Origin: Micractinium sp. NFX-FRZ
Lineage: Eukaryota; Chlorophyta; Trebouxiophyceae; Chlorellales; Chlorellaceae
Length of the DNA: 49,288 nt
Reading direction: 5' to 3'
Assembly (NCBI GenBank): GCA_029339195.1
Contig: JAPTJF010000461.1
Coordinates: 1-49,288 of the forward strand
The notes under the pieces are model-generated. The model had not been told where the DNA came from and made no database searches. It saw only the letters and a list, made by a program, of their open reading frames with translations. Every line of letters begins with the position of its first letter. Positions within the stretch are counted from its first letter, which is position 1. Positions 21,126-32,586 of the stretch are shown one piece after another. The position numbers and the translations under genes are program-made.

Positions 21126-24100
21126 TCAAAAGTGGCCGGCCATGCCTCCGTCTGCGGGAGCATCGCCGTTGCCTCCGTTTGCGGCGGTGGCTGCCAGGTG
21201 TGCCAGTGTCGCCGTGCCTCCGCCACTGCTGCCGCTGCCGCCAGCCGCACTGCTGCTCCCGCCGCCGCTGTCAGTGCTGCTGCCTGCATGCTGCTCTGCC
21301 CCAAGCAGCGCTGCCGCCGCCTGTTCAAGCTGCTCCAAGCTGCTGGTGCTCCTTGCCCGCTTGGCGCTGCCGCTGCCCCGCCTGACGCCGCCTGCCTTGC
21401 TGTCACTGCCGCTCTGGCCGGCCAAGGGCGGGGCCGGCACCCGTTCGAGGCGCAGCTGGGTGCAGCCGCCCACGGCGGCAGCCAGGCCGGCGCCGCCGCC
21501 GCACCCGCGTGCTTCGGCGGCCAGCAGCGCGCACGAGTGGCGCAGCAGGCGCAGCGCGGGCAGCGCGCCTAGCAGGCGGCGCCAGTCGGCGGGGGCGCTG
21601 GGCATCCCCCAGCAGCGTGAGATGTCCAGGCTGGTGAGGCGGGTGAGCCCCGTGAGTCCCTCCTCTGGAAAGGCCCCAAACAAGTTGCCACTGACATCCA
21701 ACTCCTGCAAGCCCAGAGGCATGAGATCGATGGACAGCGCCAGCGCGCCGCCCGACCCGCCTGCTGTGCCTGCTGTGGTGGACACCAGCGCAGCCAAGCG
21801 TGCCGCTGTCGCTGCCATGTCGGCGCCAGAGGCGGGCAGCGAGCGCAGGCGGTTGCCGCCCAGCAGCAGCGTGCGCAGCGGCAGGGCGCCCAAGTGGGAG
21901 GGCACCCACTCCAGGCCACAGCTGCTGAAGTCGAGGCACCTGCTTAAAAGGAAAGAGAGTGTGGGAGGGTGGCCGGGGAGCAGAGGGGGCGAGGAAAAGA
22001 GAGACCTGGCGTCACGCTGGGATGGTGCCAGTAGGTGCAGGGCGGGGCGCAAGCGGCCAGAAGCCGCAGGCGGGCGGGCATGTCTGCTTGGAAAGGCAGT
22101 CCATGGGCCAGGCAGCACACAGGCTCGGCAGGACCCAGCAAGCCAGCCAGTTGCATGCAACCGCCTGCACTTCTCACATCCGGCGGCCCGATGCGGCCAG
22201 GTGAGAACAGTTGGATCATGGCAGGCGGGCTGGTAACCCCAGGGAGAGCCTAAAAGGGCTAGCAGGCAGGCAGGCAGGCAGGCGGCGCGCCAAGGCCAGG
22301 TGCACGGAGCACTCACAGCAGGCGGCGTGACGAGACTCAGGGCAGCCAAAAGGGGGCAGGCAGGCAGGCAGGCTGTATGGCAAGGCCAGGTGGAAGGAGC
22401 ACTCACAGCAGGCGGCGCAGCGAGGCCAGGGGCAGGAACGGGTCGCCCTTGTGGATGCACGACTCCCCAAAGGCCTCCAGCTTGCTGCAGCCTGCAGAGG
22501 GGGTGGGAGGCGGAGGTGCACGAGGTGCTGCGGGCTCGATTCTCAAGGGGAAGGCGGAGACGTCTCACCCTTCCTGAAAGGGGTATGCTGGGGCAGGGGC
22601 CGGGCCGGGTGTCTGGAAATCTCCCGTGAGGCGCCTTTCTGCCGCTGCAGCATCTCTTCAACCTCACAACTGTCTCACAAACTCTCACGACCGGTCACCC
22701 GGCACCCCACCACCCGCGCCTGCCTCACCCCTGAACGACAGCAGCGTCAGCTCGGCAAAGTGTGCGACCACGTCGGGCACAGCGCTGATGGCGCCATCCG
22801 GCAGGCGCAGCTCCCGCAGGCCCCTGGCGGCGCGCAGCGGCTCTAGCGCGCTCTCCTCCTCTGCAAGCGGCGGCCGTGAGCTGGGTCCAGCTGTCAGCAA
22901 GACATTGCGGGTGAGCAAGCAAACAGGGCCAGCAGTGGCCTGCTGAGGAGTTGCAGCAGGCGCCAGGGAATCGGGCGGGTGCAGCCATGCTGTGTCAGGA
23001 AGCCGGCAGGCGCGGCCAAGCTGACAGCAGGTGCCTTTATTCACCCCCTGCCCAGCCCAACCTGCTAGGGTGCACCGCTACCTCTCAACCTCCAAGCTGT
23101 CACAACCAGCAGCTGCCCCTCACCTGCTTGCAAGAGATAGGTGGCGGCCGTGCCCAGCGTGACGCTCTGCAGGGCGGTGAGCCGGCTGAAGGTGCTGGGC
23201 AGCTCATCCCACCCCTCGTTCTCTGCCTCCCCCTCGCCCACCCTGCAGGGCCACGTGTGGGGCTCGTCAGCCGCCTGTGAACCCAGACAGCAGGCGCACG
23301 CACAAGGGAGCACAGCAGGCACGCAGGCTGGCAGTGGGGCGAGCAGGGAGCGCTGAGAAACGACTCAAAAGCGCTGCTCCCAGCTCACAAGAGGCGAAGC
23401 TGCCATTTTTGAGTACACCTCCAGGGGAGCGGTGGGCGCCTCCTGGGAATGGGCGCCTTCCAGACTGCTGGGGGCGCCGACGCTCCGACGGTCCCATCCG
23501 TGTGCCAGACCGTACCACAAACACGCGCCAGACCCCACACAGCATCCCCCGCCCCCCCACACCGGTCGATGTGCAGCTCGGTCAGCGAGGGCGGCAGCAG
23601 GAGCTCCGCCATGCCGGGCAGCGCGTCTCGCAGCTCCAACCGCTCCAGCTGCATGAGTGCGCATTGGGAGAGCAAGCGGGGAGGTTGTGAGTAGTTTCCT
23701 TTCTTGTTTGGGCAGTGCGCAACCAGACAGTGGCGCAGCACAGAGGCTCGGTTGCTGCAGCTGTGTGAGCGGGCCGCATCTGAACCCGCCCTTGCTGCAT
23801 CATACATGTGGCTACAGAAGCAGCAAGGGCACATGAAGTGTTGAATGGGTAGCTGCTGCTGCTTCAGCTGCCTGTGCTTGACAAATCCAGGGGAGAGAAC
23901 TACCCAGGGACAGGCGGAGTTGCTGCAAGGCAGCAGCCCTGGCCTTCCTAGGGCTGCCAGCAGCAGCCTCCAAGCAGGGCGCAGTGCGGGCACGCCACCC
24001 ACCGCTGTCAGCCCCGCCAGCCAGCGCCAGTCGACCCACAGGTATGGCCAGTCGCTGCACCTGCCCGACAGGACCAGGCTGCGCAGCGCGGGCGCCTGGG

Positions 24101-24595
24101 AGTGCTGCAGCAGTTGCGGCGGGAGTGCCAGGGCATCGGGGTAGAGCAGCCCAACATGAAGCTCAGCGATGGAGCCGTGCCGCCGCTGCAGCCAGGCCGC
24201 CAGGCGCTCGAGATTGAGCGCGCAGGGTGTGGTGTAGCTGTTGCGCCTGCGGGCAGGGGGCACAGAGGGTGGTACAAGCAAGGGGGGCGGGGCAGGGCAG
24301 GCTTCAGAGGCGGCGAGGCAGGCATCAAGCTGCGACGCGGCGACGGCAGCCGGCGGCAGGAGGGGGCGGGCCGAGGTGTCCCGGTGGCCCACCTATCTCT
24401 GCCTCTAGACCTCTTGGGCGGCAGGTCCAAGTGCACTGTGTGCCAAAGCTCGCTCCGGTCTCGCAGCAGTGCGGCCCATCTCCGGCAGGTGCCAGTGATA
24501 ACCCGCAGGGTGCGGTCATCAAGGTGCTGAAAGCAGGCAGCTACCAAATCATCGCTGAGCGCTCCGACCGTCAAGTCGCTGCTCTCGTCCTCCAT
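21126..24595 (-). CDS. F-box/leucine-rich-repeat protein
   Basis: Seven exons join in phase into 560 aa: 24595-24393, 24246-24003, 23648-23563, 23242-23124, 22860-22729, 22491-22407, 21939-21126. Residues about 8-52 form an F-box (LSDDLVAACFQHLDDRTLRV, then CRRWAALLRDRSELW). F-box proteins are the substrate-choosing subunits of SCF ubiquitin ligases. Leucine-rich repeats follow: LRSLVLSGRCSDWPYLW, LRELRLPDGAISAVPDVV, LRTLLLGGNRLRSLP, LQELDVSGNLFGAFP and LTSLDISRCWGMP. The last 130 residues are Ser/Gly/Ala-rich and probably disordered. ATG at 24595 is the only start in frame before the F-box. It likely targets an unknown protein for ubiquitination. An acidic MEDESSD N terminus precedes the F-box. 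Confidence 0.82.
22290..22440. repeat. 90-bp duplication copying a splice donor
   Basis: The segment AAGGCCAGGTG to AGCACTCACAGCAGGCGGCG occurs at 22291-22327 and again 90 bases on. The right copy holds the real end and donor of F-box exon 22491-22407; the left copy repeats that donor inside the intron. A CAGG microsatellite (from 22262 and from 22355) lies beside both copies. Confidence 0.75.
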
Positions 24596-25179
24596 GTCCG
24601 ACTCCGACACTCAGCTAGCGCTTCTTCTCCTCCCTGTGCATGGGTGTTGACCACCGATTGGATCCAGCATTGGATGATGCCCACAACACGACCGCATAAG
24701 TCGCCCGCACACTTCACATGGGCGGCCGCCTGGCGGCCGCTCGCTAGTTGAGAGAGTGGGGCAGCGGCGGCGGCCGGCATGCGCCTGCTGCTGTGTGAGA
24801 GTAGGTGCGCTGGGGCAGGCCACCAGAGAGAGGGATAGGAAGCATGCCAGCCACGTACAAGTGATGGGGAGGCCAGCATGTCGGCGGATAGGTTGATGGC
24901 TGCCGGCGCCAACCTCTCCTGCACCACCAATGGTTTTGGGTCCGCAAGCCTTCTGCTTTAGAGCCCGCCATCGACTATTTCTTCACTGCGACACTTGCGT
25001 GATTGTACGAGGTGACGAAGGGCCAGGCGGGCTGCACCTTTACTCCATGGCGGGTTGGGAGATGGCAGTGGGGTGCGCTGATGTTGCTCCTGCCGTCTAA
25101 CCACCCTCCCTTGCCTCTGTTGGCTGCCCTTGGATGCCCGCAGGGCGCACGGTTTCAACTCACGTCAACGTCCAAGAGA
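24596..25179. other. Divergent intergenic region, F-box and SDR genes
   Basis: The F-box gene starts leftward at 24595 and the dehydrogenase starts rightward at 25180, so both promoters must lie here. The plus frame of the dehydrogenase stays open upstream to 25003, so a longer N terminus is not excluded. Confidence 0.55.
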
Positions 25180-28100
25180 ATGCCCAGGGCGAACCCGTTC
25201 CTGCTGCCTGCCATCCTGCTGCTGGCTGCTAGCCTCGGCAGGGCAGGCGCCAAAGTGGGGTATGACACGGGCGCAACACCCGCCATGGCCGCCGCCGAGG
25301 AGGGCACCGCCGCCGACGAAGGTACGCAGACCGGCGCTGTTGGCGGTCTTGCAGCCTGGGAGGTGTCATAGCGTCGGGCTGGCAGTGGCAGCCCACCAAG
25401 TGCTGGCTGGGCCCCTGCACAGCGCTGCCCGCCAGGGCCGACAGGCTGGCCGCTGGGCAAACAAGCAGCAGGGGAGCTGGCCGGCGGACAGGCGGCCTGG
25501 CGGTGCCCACCCAGGCACACCTGCCACGCACCCCAGCCCCGCCACGAGAGGCAGCGTCACACTGCTGTGCAATCTGCCTCCCTCTGTGCCCTGCAGGCAC
25601 CGACTTCTCATGCGCGCTGGACATGTATGAAGTGCTGCCACCCATCAGCATCACCGGCCCGCTCCCCTGCTCTACCAGCCCCGGCGGGGGCGATGAGCCG
25701 TGCGAGGCATGCCCCTGTGGGATGGGAGGGCTGAAGATTCTGAATCTTGCTGCAGCAGCAGCCCTGCGTTCCCCCCTTGGCTTCACCTTCCAGTCCTGTT
25801 GCCGTTGCTGTGCTGTCGCTGTGCACACTCTTCTCACTTGGCTCCGCCGGCGCCCCCGGAAGCAGGCCCTCTCCCTCGACCTGCCCTGCCCCATCGACCC
25901 CTCTCCACTGTCGGCTGGGCAGTGCCGCTGATTAGCCTCGTGATCATCACTGCTGCCACGCCAGCTGGACAGCCTGCGCCTGCAGGGGAGGTGGCAGGCC
26001 TGCCTCTGGGCTGGGCTGGGCGTCCATTCTCTCTGCCAGGCTGGTGTTCCCAAGCAGCACCAACAGCTCCCCCTGCAGGACCTCACCGGCAAGGTGGCCC
26101 TCATCACAGGAGGCAAGTTGATAGAACCGGAGATGAATGGACGGCCAGGACAAGCCTTGAAGAAGGCATAGGCACTGCACGCCGTGCGTCGAATGGGCAC
26201 TGCACTCAGCGCCCTGGGCCAAGCGTGCCCACTCCGCGCCCTTTGATGCAGGCTCCACAGGCATTGGGCGCGGCGTAGCAGATCGCCTGGTCAAGGCGGG
26301 CATGAAGGTTGTGGCCACGTCACGTGCCCCACAGAACTACACACACGACTGCCCGCCCGACCAGACGTACCACGAGCCTGGGGACCAGTGCAGGCCAGGT
26401 GGGGGGGGGGACGGGGCTGCTATGTGGTGGCAGGCAGGTGTGCCGGCAGGCAGGCGGGCAGGTAGGCGGGTGGGCAGGGGAGAGGTGGGCAGACACGGCA
26501 GGTGGGCTGCCACCTCAGGTGGGCAGGCGAGCCGGCAGATATAGCATGCGTGAGTGAGCAGCACAGGGGCGTGTGAGTGGACAGCACAAGGCACATGCAT
26601 AAGTGAGTGAGCAGCAGCACAGGGGCACATGCGCCCCCCCCCCCAAACAGCCTGGCCTAGCCTGGCAGCGCAGGTGCTGTCTGGCCTAGCTTGCACGCGT
26701 GCACAGCCATTTGCCGGTGCCCCTCTGTGCCCTCTGCAGAAGGCTTCGACCTCTGGGAGCTGCGCAGCAGGCATCGGTGGATGCCTTGGTTGGGAGGGTC
26801 AAGCAGAAGTATGGGCGCATCGACTTTTTGTTCCTCAATGCCGGTGAGCGGGTGTTGAGTGTAAACTCGTGTGTGGGCACAGGCCGGCTGGGAGGCGCCT
26901 TGCGTGTGGGTCAGCTTGCGCCTGCGGCAGGCTTGCAGGCGACGGTGCCCTGGGGTCCCCTCCCATGTGCTGGGCGCCTGCTCAGTTCTGCCCGCCCGCT
27001 CAGCCCTGTCCGCCCGGTGCAGGGCGGGGCTATGGCATGCAGATGTTCAAGGACGAACAGCTGGGCGGCCGCAGCTATGGGTATCAGCAGTGCGGTGGAG
27101 AGCTTCGTCGGCCACACATGGCTGCCCAGCCCTGCCCAACCCCCACCCGCCCGAGCAGTGCCCGCCCGCCCCCTGGGACCCACCCGTGGTGGCACCCGCC
27201 CACCCACCCACCCGCCCACCTCAAGCCGTGCACCCGTCTCACCCTGTCCATCATTCACACCCTGCAAACGTGCAGCGGGGTGTGAATGCCCTGGCGGAGG
27301 AGTGGATGGCGGAGCACTACCCCTCCAACACCACACACATCCAGGTCATCACCCTGTACCCCGGTGAGCCTGCCTGCCTGATGCTCACCTCGATGCTACA
27401 TGGTTGCTCAACTCATCCAGGGTATCATCCAGGGACTAAGCGTTCCAGGGACTAAGCGTTCCGCACTGCGTGTCTGCTGTGTCGTGCCCGGGCCGGCGAG
27501 CCGCCTGCCTGCCCACCAAGCAGCGCACCCCGGCAGCTGCTGCTTTCCCGCCGAGTGCTGGGCGCGCGGCAGGGTTGGCTGCTCTGTCTGACCGCAAGTG
27601 GAGGGGCACGGCGCGCGCTGCAGGGCAGAGGGCGGGCTGTCGAGGGCCTGCTTTGCTCGATCCTGCCCGAGCGCCCGCTGCAGCAATGCCACCCCCTGTT
27701 CCTCTCCCCCTGCAGGCAATGTCCGCACAGACGTCATCCGCGACTCGGTGGTTGGTGAGCCCTGCTTGCAGGCCCCCCTCAGGGGCACGTGCCTCCTCAT
27801 TCCCACATGTCTGCCCGCAGCAGGGGCAGGCGTCGGTGCTGCCCACGGCAGGCAGACTGCTCGGAGCAGGCAGGCACATTGGCTGCCGTGCATGGCACAT
27901 CATCTGTGTGTGTGTGTGTGTGCACTGTGTGCTCTAACTGCGTGCATGACTGTGGTCACGACTGTGTGCACCTCCATGGCTGTTGTGGCGCAGGGACCTG
28001 TGAGATCAGGCAGGAAGATTTAGAGTCGCTGGAGGAGGCCAGCTACGGCGGCAGCATGCCCGTCATGTCCGCCACCGAAGGCGCGCATGCACAGCACGCC

Positions 28101-28562
28101 TGTGCTGCTTGCAAGGCTGGCTGGTCAGCTGGCAGGCCGGCAGGCGGGACAGTCGTTGTCGCATGGCGCCGGACTGGGCCCCCACTGCCCCACCCTCCCC
28201 TTCCACATGTACTGCAGCTGGTGAGGCTGTGTACCGCATTGCTATCGACCCGGAGCCGCCCCTGCGCATCCTCATGGCGCCTGCCCAGTCCGTCCCCTTC
28301 CACCTCAAGAGGATCTGCAGGCAAGGGCAGGGCGGGCCCCTACTGTGGTACGCGTGAGCAGCTGGGCCACAGTTTCATCGCTCGCTGCCAACACGTGCCT
28401 ACATAGTATGCATGCCTGTTGAGCCCACCGGGGCGAGGTCATGGGCTGCAATCGACGTGCAGTGGCTGGCTGTTGTTGCTCTTGCCTGTGCTGTGCTGCA
28501 GGCACTTGACGCTGCCCATGGAGCGCTGGGTGCCGCCCGGCTGGGCTGCGGCGTCCGACTAA
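25180..28562 (+). CDS. Secretory-type short-chain dehydrogenase/reductase with frame defect
   Basis: Exons: 25180-25321, 25597-about 25706, about 26079-26112, 26252-26398, 26740-26843, 27023-about 27110, 27276-27363, 27716-27754, 27994-28080, 28218-28320, 28502-28562. A signal peptide (NPFLLPAILLLAASLGRAGA) and a short Cys-containing stretch precede the Rossmann core: LTGKVALITGG joined to STGIGRGVADRLVKAGMKVV, the TGxxxGxG cofactor site, then YGRIDFLFLNAG. Later exons give GVNALAEEWMAEHYPSN, VITLYPGNVRTDVI and a C-terminal IAIDPEPPLRI region. The exon 26740-26843 is 104 bases where 105 are needed: GFDLWEL and QASVDALVGRV lie in different frames. The catalytic YxxxK segment is not found between 27023 and 27276. 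Three introns are GC-AG (after 26112, 28080, 28320). Exon 2 and 3 edges are uncertain. It may be a pseudogene, or the sequence may contain errors. Confidence 0.7.
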
Positions 28563-28758
28563 GCAGGCTGCGCTGTCTCCTTGCTGCAAACCGGTTTACG
28601 CTATGATTTGTTGTACAGGAGACGTTGTTGAGTCCTACATCAATCAGATGCGGGCTGGGAACGCCTTCAAAATCGCAGTGCACAAAACCAGGGATGCTGA
28701 AGGGCACAGAAGAGATTCAGATTCAATAAGGGGCAACAAGAGACACGGAATTGGCACC
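28563..28758. other. Convergent 3' ends
   Basis: The stops of the dehydrogenase (plus) and the tail-anchored gene (minus) are only 196 bases apart, so their 3' untranslated regions probably overlap. No TGTAA is seen on either strand here. Confidence 0.6.
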
Positions 28759-31700
28759 TCAGATGCTCTGCCAGACTGCAGGCACCAGTTTGGGCAGCAG
28801 CATGGCTAGCAGCAAGATGAGCAGTGACACCAGCAGGGCATGTGCTGGCCGCAGCTGCCGGGCAGGAGATGCTGCAGAGGGCAGCGTTTGCTGTGCTGCA
28901 CCCTGAAGCTGCGGAATCTCAATCGGTTTGGTAGCCGCCGCCCTCTTTGTGCTGTTCTTGGTCCGAGAGGCTTCTCCTGGCTCCGTTTCCGCTAATGCTG
29001 CCGGCAGCTGGCCATCGGGCGGTGCTGCTCCCGCTGCCAGCAGCTTGGCGGCAGGAAGCGCCGCTGCTGCTGCCGGCAGCTGGGCATCATGCAGTGCTGC
29101 TCCTGCTGCCGCTGCTGCCTCACCCTGGGGTGCTGCTGCAACTGGTGCCGCTGCGGCCGAGGCAACTGCTTGCGCGCCTGCAGCCGCTGCCGCCTGCCCC
29201 GCCGCTGCCGGCGCTGCTGCTGTGACAAGATCCTGACCTGGCTCCTGAGCTGCCGGCGCTGCTGCTGGCTCAGATTTGGCTGCGCCTGAGGCTGCTGCTG
29301 GAAGCTCCATTTTTGCCAACTGTGGCTCCTCGACTGCTTGCCACATTTCTGATGCCGGCAGCCCTTCGGCTGCCTGCTGCTGCTCCGCAGGTGCCTGCTG
29401 CTCCCCTGGCTCTGACGCTCGTGTCTCCACAGCTGCCTGCTGCTGCTCTGTGGCACAGGGCGGCTCCTCTGCTGCCTGCTGCTCTGTGGCACAGGGCGGC
29501 TCCTGTACTGCCCGCTGCTCTGCTGCTGTGATGACTGAGCCCTCAGCTGCCCGCTGTTCTGCGGTCGCAAATGGCTCTGCTGCTGCCTGTTGCTCCGCCG
29601 CTGAAATTGCATCCTCCGCTGCTTGCTGCCCTGCCTCTGCCTCCAGGTGCTCAACTGCTGGCTGCTCCGTGCTGGACAGTGCCACCTCAGCCGCCTGTTG
29701 CTCATGTGCCTCACCGGCAGCCTGGCATTCTACCAACACACTGCCTGCCCGCTGCCCAAACGCCTCACTCGCCGCCGCCTGTTGTTCTGGAAGAGTACAT
29801 GGCTGCTCGGCGACCAGCTCCAGCTGTGCCAGAGGACTCGCCAACGAGGACAGCACCGGTGTGCCGGGCGCTGCGGGCTGCTGCTGCTCCACGTCACCTT
29901 GGCCCACAACGGGCGGCAGCGGGGACCGAGGCAGCAGCAGCTGCTGCTGCGCTTGCCGCTCCTGCTGCCTTTGCTGCTGCTCCTCCTCATCCTCTGACTC
30001 TGCTGCCAGAGCCGCTCCCGCCTGCTCGTGTTCCTGCTCCTGCCGCTGCCCCGCATCCGGCCCTGAGCAAAGTGCGGCATCCGGCTCCTCTGCTGCCTCT
30101 CCCGCTGCTGCTGCTGCTGCTGCTACTGCCTTTATCACTGCTGCCTCTCTGCCTGCTGTTGCTGCTGCCGCTGCTGCTGCTGTCTCTGCTGCTGCTGCTG
30201 CCACCACTGCTTCTGATGTGTTCTCTGGCTGTGCAGCTGCAGCTGCTACCTCTTCCCTCGCAGCTGCCGCCGCGGCTGCTGGCAGGGGTGCAACCACCAT
30301 GCCTGCCTCCCCAGCCGCCTCTGCCTGCGCTGCAGCGGGTGGCCCCTCTCCTGCGCTCCACGCCGCATCAAAGGCCCCCCTGCAGCAGCAGCACTGGGAC
30401 ACAGCAGGTCCTTGCCTGGCAAAGCAGATGATGCGCTGAGCCGCTGCTGCCAGCGCATCCAGTTGAACGGAGCAACTAGCAGACTGCGACAACAGCCAGC
30501 CACGGTTGCGGCTCTCTGCCTACCCTTCTTTAAACCTCCCTTCCCCCTCCACTCAGCTGCCCAGCCCACCTGAGGTTTCGGCATACTGGATGGGTTCTGC
30601 CGCCGCCCCCAGGCAGTCCAGCAGCCTTTGGCGCCGCTGCTTGCGTGGCGGGCGACGATTGTGCTTCTTCCAGCGAGCGGCGCACATAGGACGAAGAAGA
30701 GTGGGGGCTGGCAGTGTCCGGCGCCTTTGGACACTCCTGCGCAATGCGGGGGCAGGGCGTGAGAGGGCAAAGCTGGACACTTGGTGGGTGGCAGGTTGGT
30801 TACAGAGCTTGCATGGGGCGCACTTGAAGAGGCTGCCAGCAACACCCCAGTGCTCCCCACAGCATGCAAGCAAAAGCGTGTTCAAGCGCGCGGTGTGGTG
30901 GGTGGGATCACAAATACGCCTTGCCTGCATGGAGGGCCCGGCTGGCGGCTCTGCCTTGCCAGCAACCACAGCAGGCATGGTACTGGGGGAAGCCTCCACG
31001 TGGGGCCTGCGGAGGATGCAGAGGAAAAAGAGTCACGCTGTAAGTACAGCTGCAGCTGCCCCTGCCTGGGCCTGCACTCAGCCAACGAACATTCATGCAC
31101 AGTGGGCATGGCATCCGCCCGCCTGCCACCAGGCGCCAAAGTTGGCACTGCTGGCAGGCCTGCTTTGGTACCCCACGCCACCCCACCCCACCCTTCAACA
31201 CTCACAGCGCAAGCCATGCCCCTTTCTCCTCGTCAAGCTCAGCGCCCGCCTCGTGGCGTGCCTGCTTGGCCAGCAGTAGCCCTGTAGTGATGTGGTCTAA
31301 GGAGCGGGGAGGGCTGCAGCCAGGCGCGAGCGGTGCTGGCGGCAGCGCTGCCAGCAGCTCCAGCCGAAGCACCTCTGCCTGCGGGCAGGCATGAAGCAAC
31401 TAACACTGAGTGTACTGTCAGGGGGCAGGGTGTGGAGGGCAGAGAGGGTGGGGAGGGCAGCAGGCACAGCAGCAGGCAGGCGGTGCAGTAGGCAGCCACC
31501 GCATAGGACAGCGGCAATGCTCGCTAGGCTGCGGGAGGGGCGCTGGCACGGCGCAATCGGCTGCAGCGGCAGCGGCAGCGGTTGCCTGATCACAGCATGC
31601 CCAGCGCGGCACCTGGAGGAGCGCCACCTCACCTGGGCTCCGCTCAGCTCAAGGCAGCCCTGCCCCTCAGCAGCCTCCTGTTCTCCTTCCTCTTCCACTG

Positions 31701-32586
31701 CTCTGCGCATGTCGGCCTCACGCTGCGCCACGCTGCGCTTGCCCTGCCCCAGCCAGGAACGCTTCCCCGACTCGAGCCACTCGGCGCGCATGGCAGCCCG
31801 CCTGGCGTGGCCCCGTCGCAGCACAGCACGTGTGCACAGCAGCAGGTCTTCGAGAATGGATGCCGCACGGGGCGTCCACCTCCCGGCCTGCTGCAGCTCC
31901 GTCCTGCAGCAGGCGGGGAGGGTGGGCCACGCCAGGCAGGCATAAAAGTGCAGTACGGTGAGACAGTTCATATTTCGGCCCAGATGGTTGTGTGCCGCAT
32001 GCATGCTCTCCCCGCAAGTCGACCCCTCCGCAATGCCTGCTCCGTCCATGCACGACTTCAAGGCTGATCCTCGGCCATTGAAATCCAGTCCAAAAGCGTT
32101 GTGAAGCCCCGCATAGCAATCGGTCGATGAATCACCTCAGCGCCTTTGCCACGTCCACCGCTGCCTCGTCGTCCGCCGCTACGTCAAAAGACCGCACATA
32201 ACGCCAGAAGGTGCTGCCCTTGCAGAGCCAGTGTAAGATGCCAGGATCCACCCACTGCTGGGGCTCCTCCCAGCAACGCTGGCAGACCAGTTGGCTAGCA
32301 GAGGACAGCAGGGCACCCGCCGCCGGCGGCAGGCCCGAGGGCAGCGCGGCGCTCGCCACCGCCAGCAGCGCCGGCAGGCCTGCAGGCATCGGAGGGTCGG
32401 CCCACCGGTCCAGGAGCATTTGAGCATCTAGATGGCACGTATAATGGGCACAGAACCCTTGTGCAAGTGGCACCTCGCTGGCCACTTTCGGCGCTCACCG
32501 CCCTCGCGGCCGCGAGTCGCTGGTTGCTGCCAACAGCACTCGCATAGCACATGAAGTCCCGGAAGCTCCACATGCACGCTCTCCAT
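28759..32586 (-). CDS. Large low-complexity tail-anchored protein, function unknown
   Basis: Seven exons join in phase into 897 aa: 32586-32499, 32427-32136, 31903-31633, 31378-31206, 31006-30925, 30736-30570, 30379-28759. I do not recognise the family. Residues 1-300 are of ordinary composition: a Cys/Trp-containing part (CQRCWEEPQQWVDPGILHW, FWRYVRSFDVAADDEAAV), then a charged helical stretch (ARRAAMRAEWLESGKRSW). Residues about 360-840 are almost wholly Ala, Glu and Gln with diverged repeats of EQQAAEEPPCAT type. A basic patch (TKNSTKRAAATKP) is followed by one hydrophobic helix in the last 26 residues, ending VWQSI. That is the layout of a tail-anchored membrane protein facing the cytosol. 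The junction after 30925 is a GC-AG intron. The long repeat exon gives a spurious 387-codon open frame on the plus strand. Confidence 0.7.

Noticed and set aside
21091..22236. 381-codon open frame on the plus strand
   Set aside because: Antisense of the last F-box/LRR exon and its intron; the minus strand carries the clear leucine-rich repeats.
25720..26000. Hydrophobic frame VPLISLVIITAA as an extra dehydrogenase exon
   Set aside because: It lacks a convincing acceptor in the needed phase, and SDR enzymes have no membrane helix at that position. Left as intron.
29276..30439. 387-codon open frame on the plus strand
   Set aside because: It is the antisense of the Ala/Glu/Gln repeat exon; a stop-free antisense frame is expected from such repeats.
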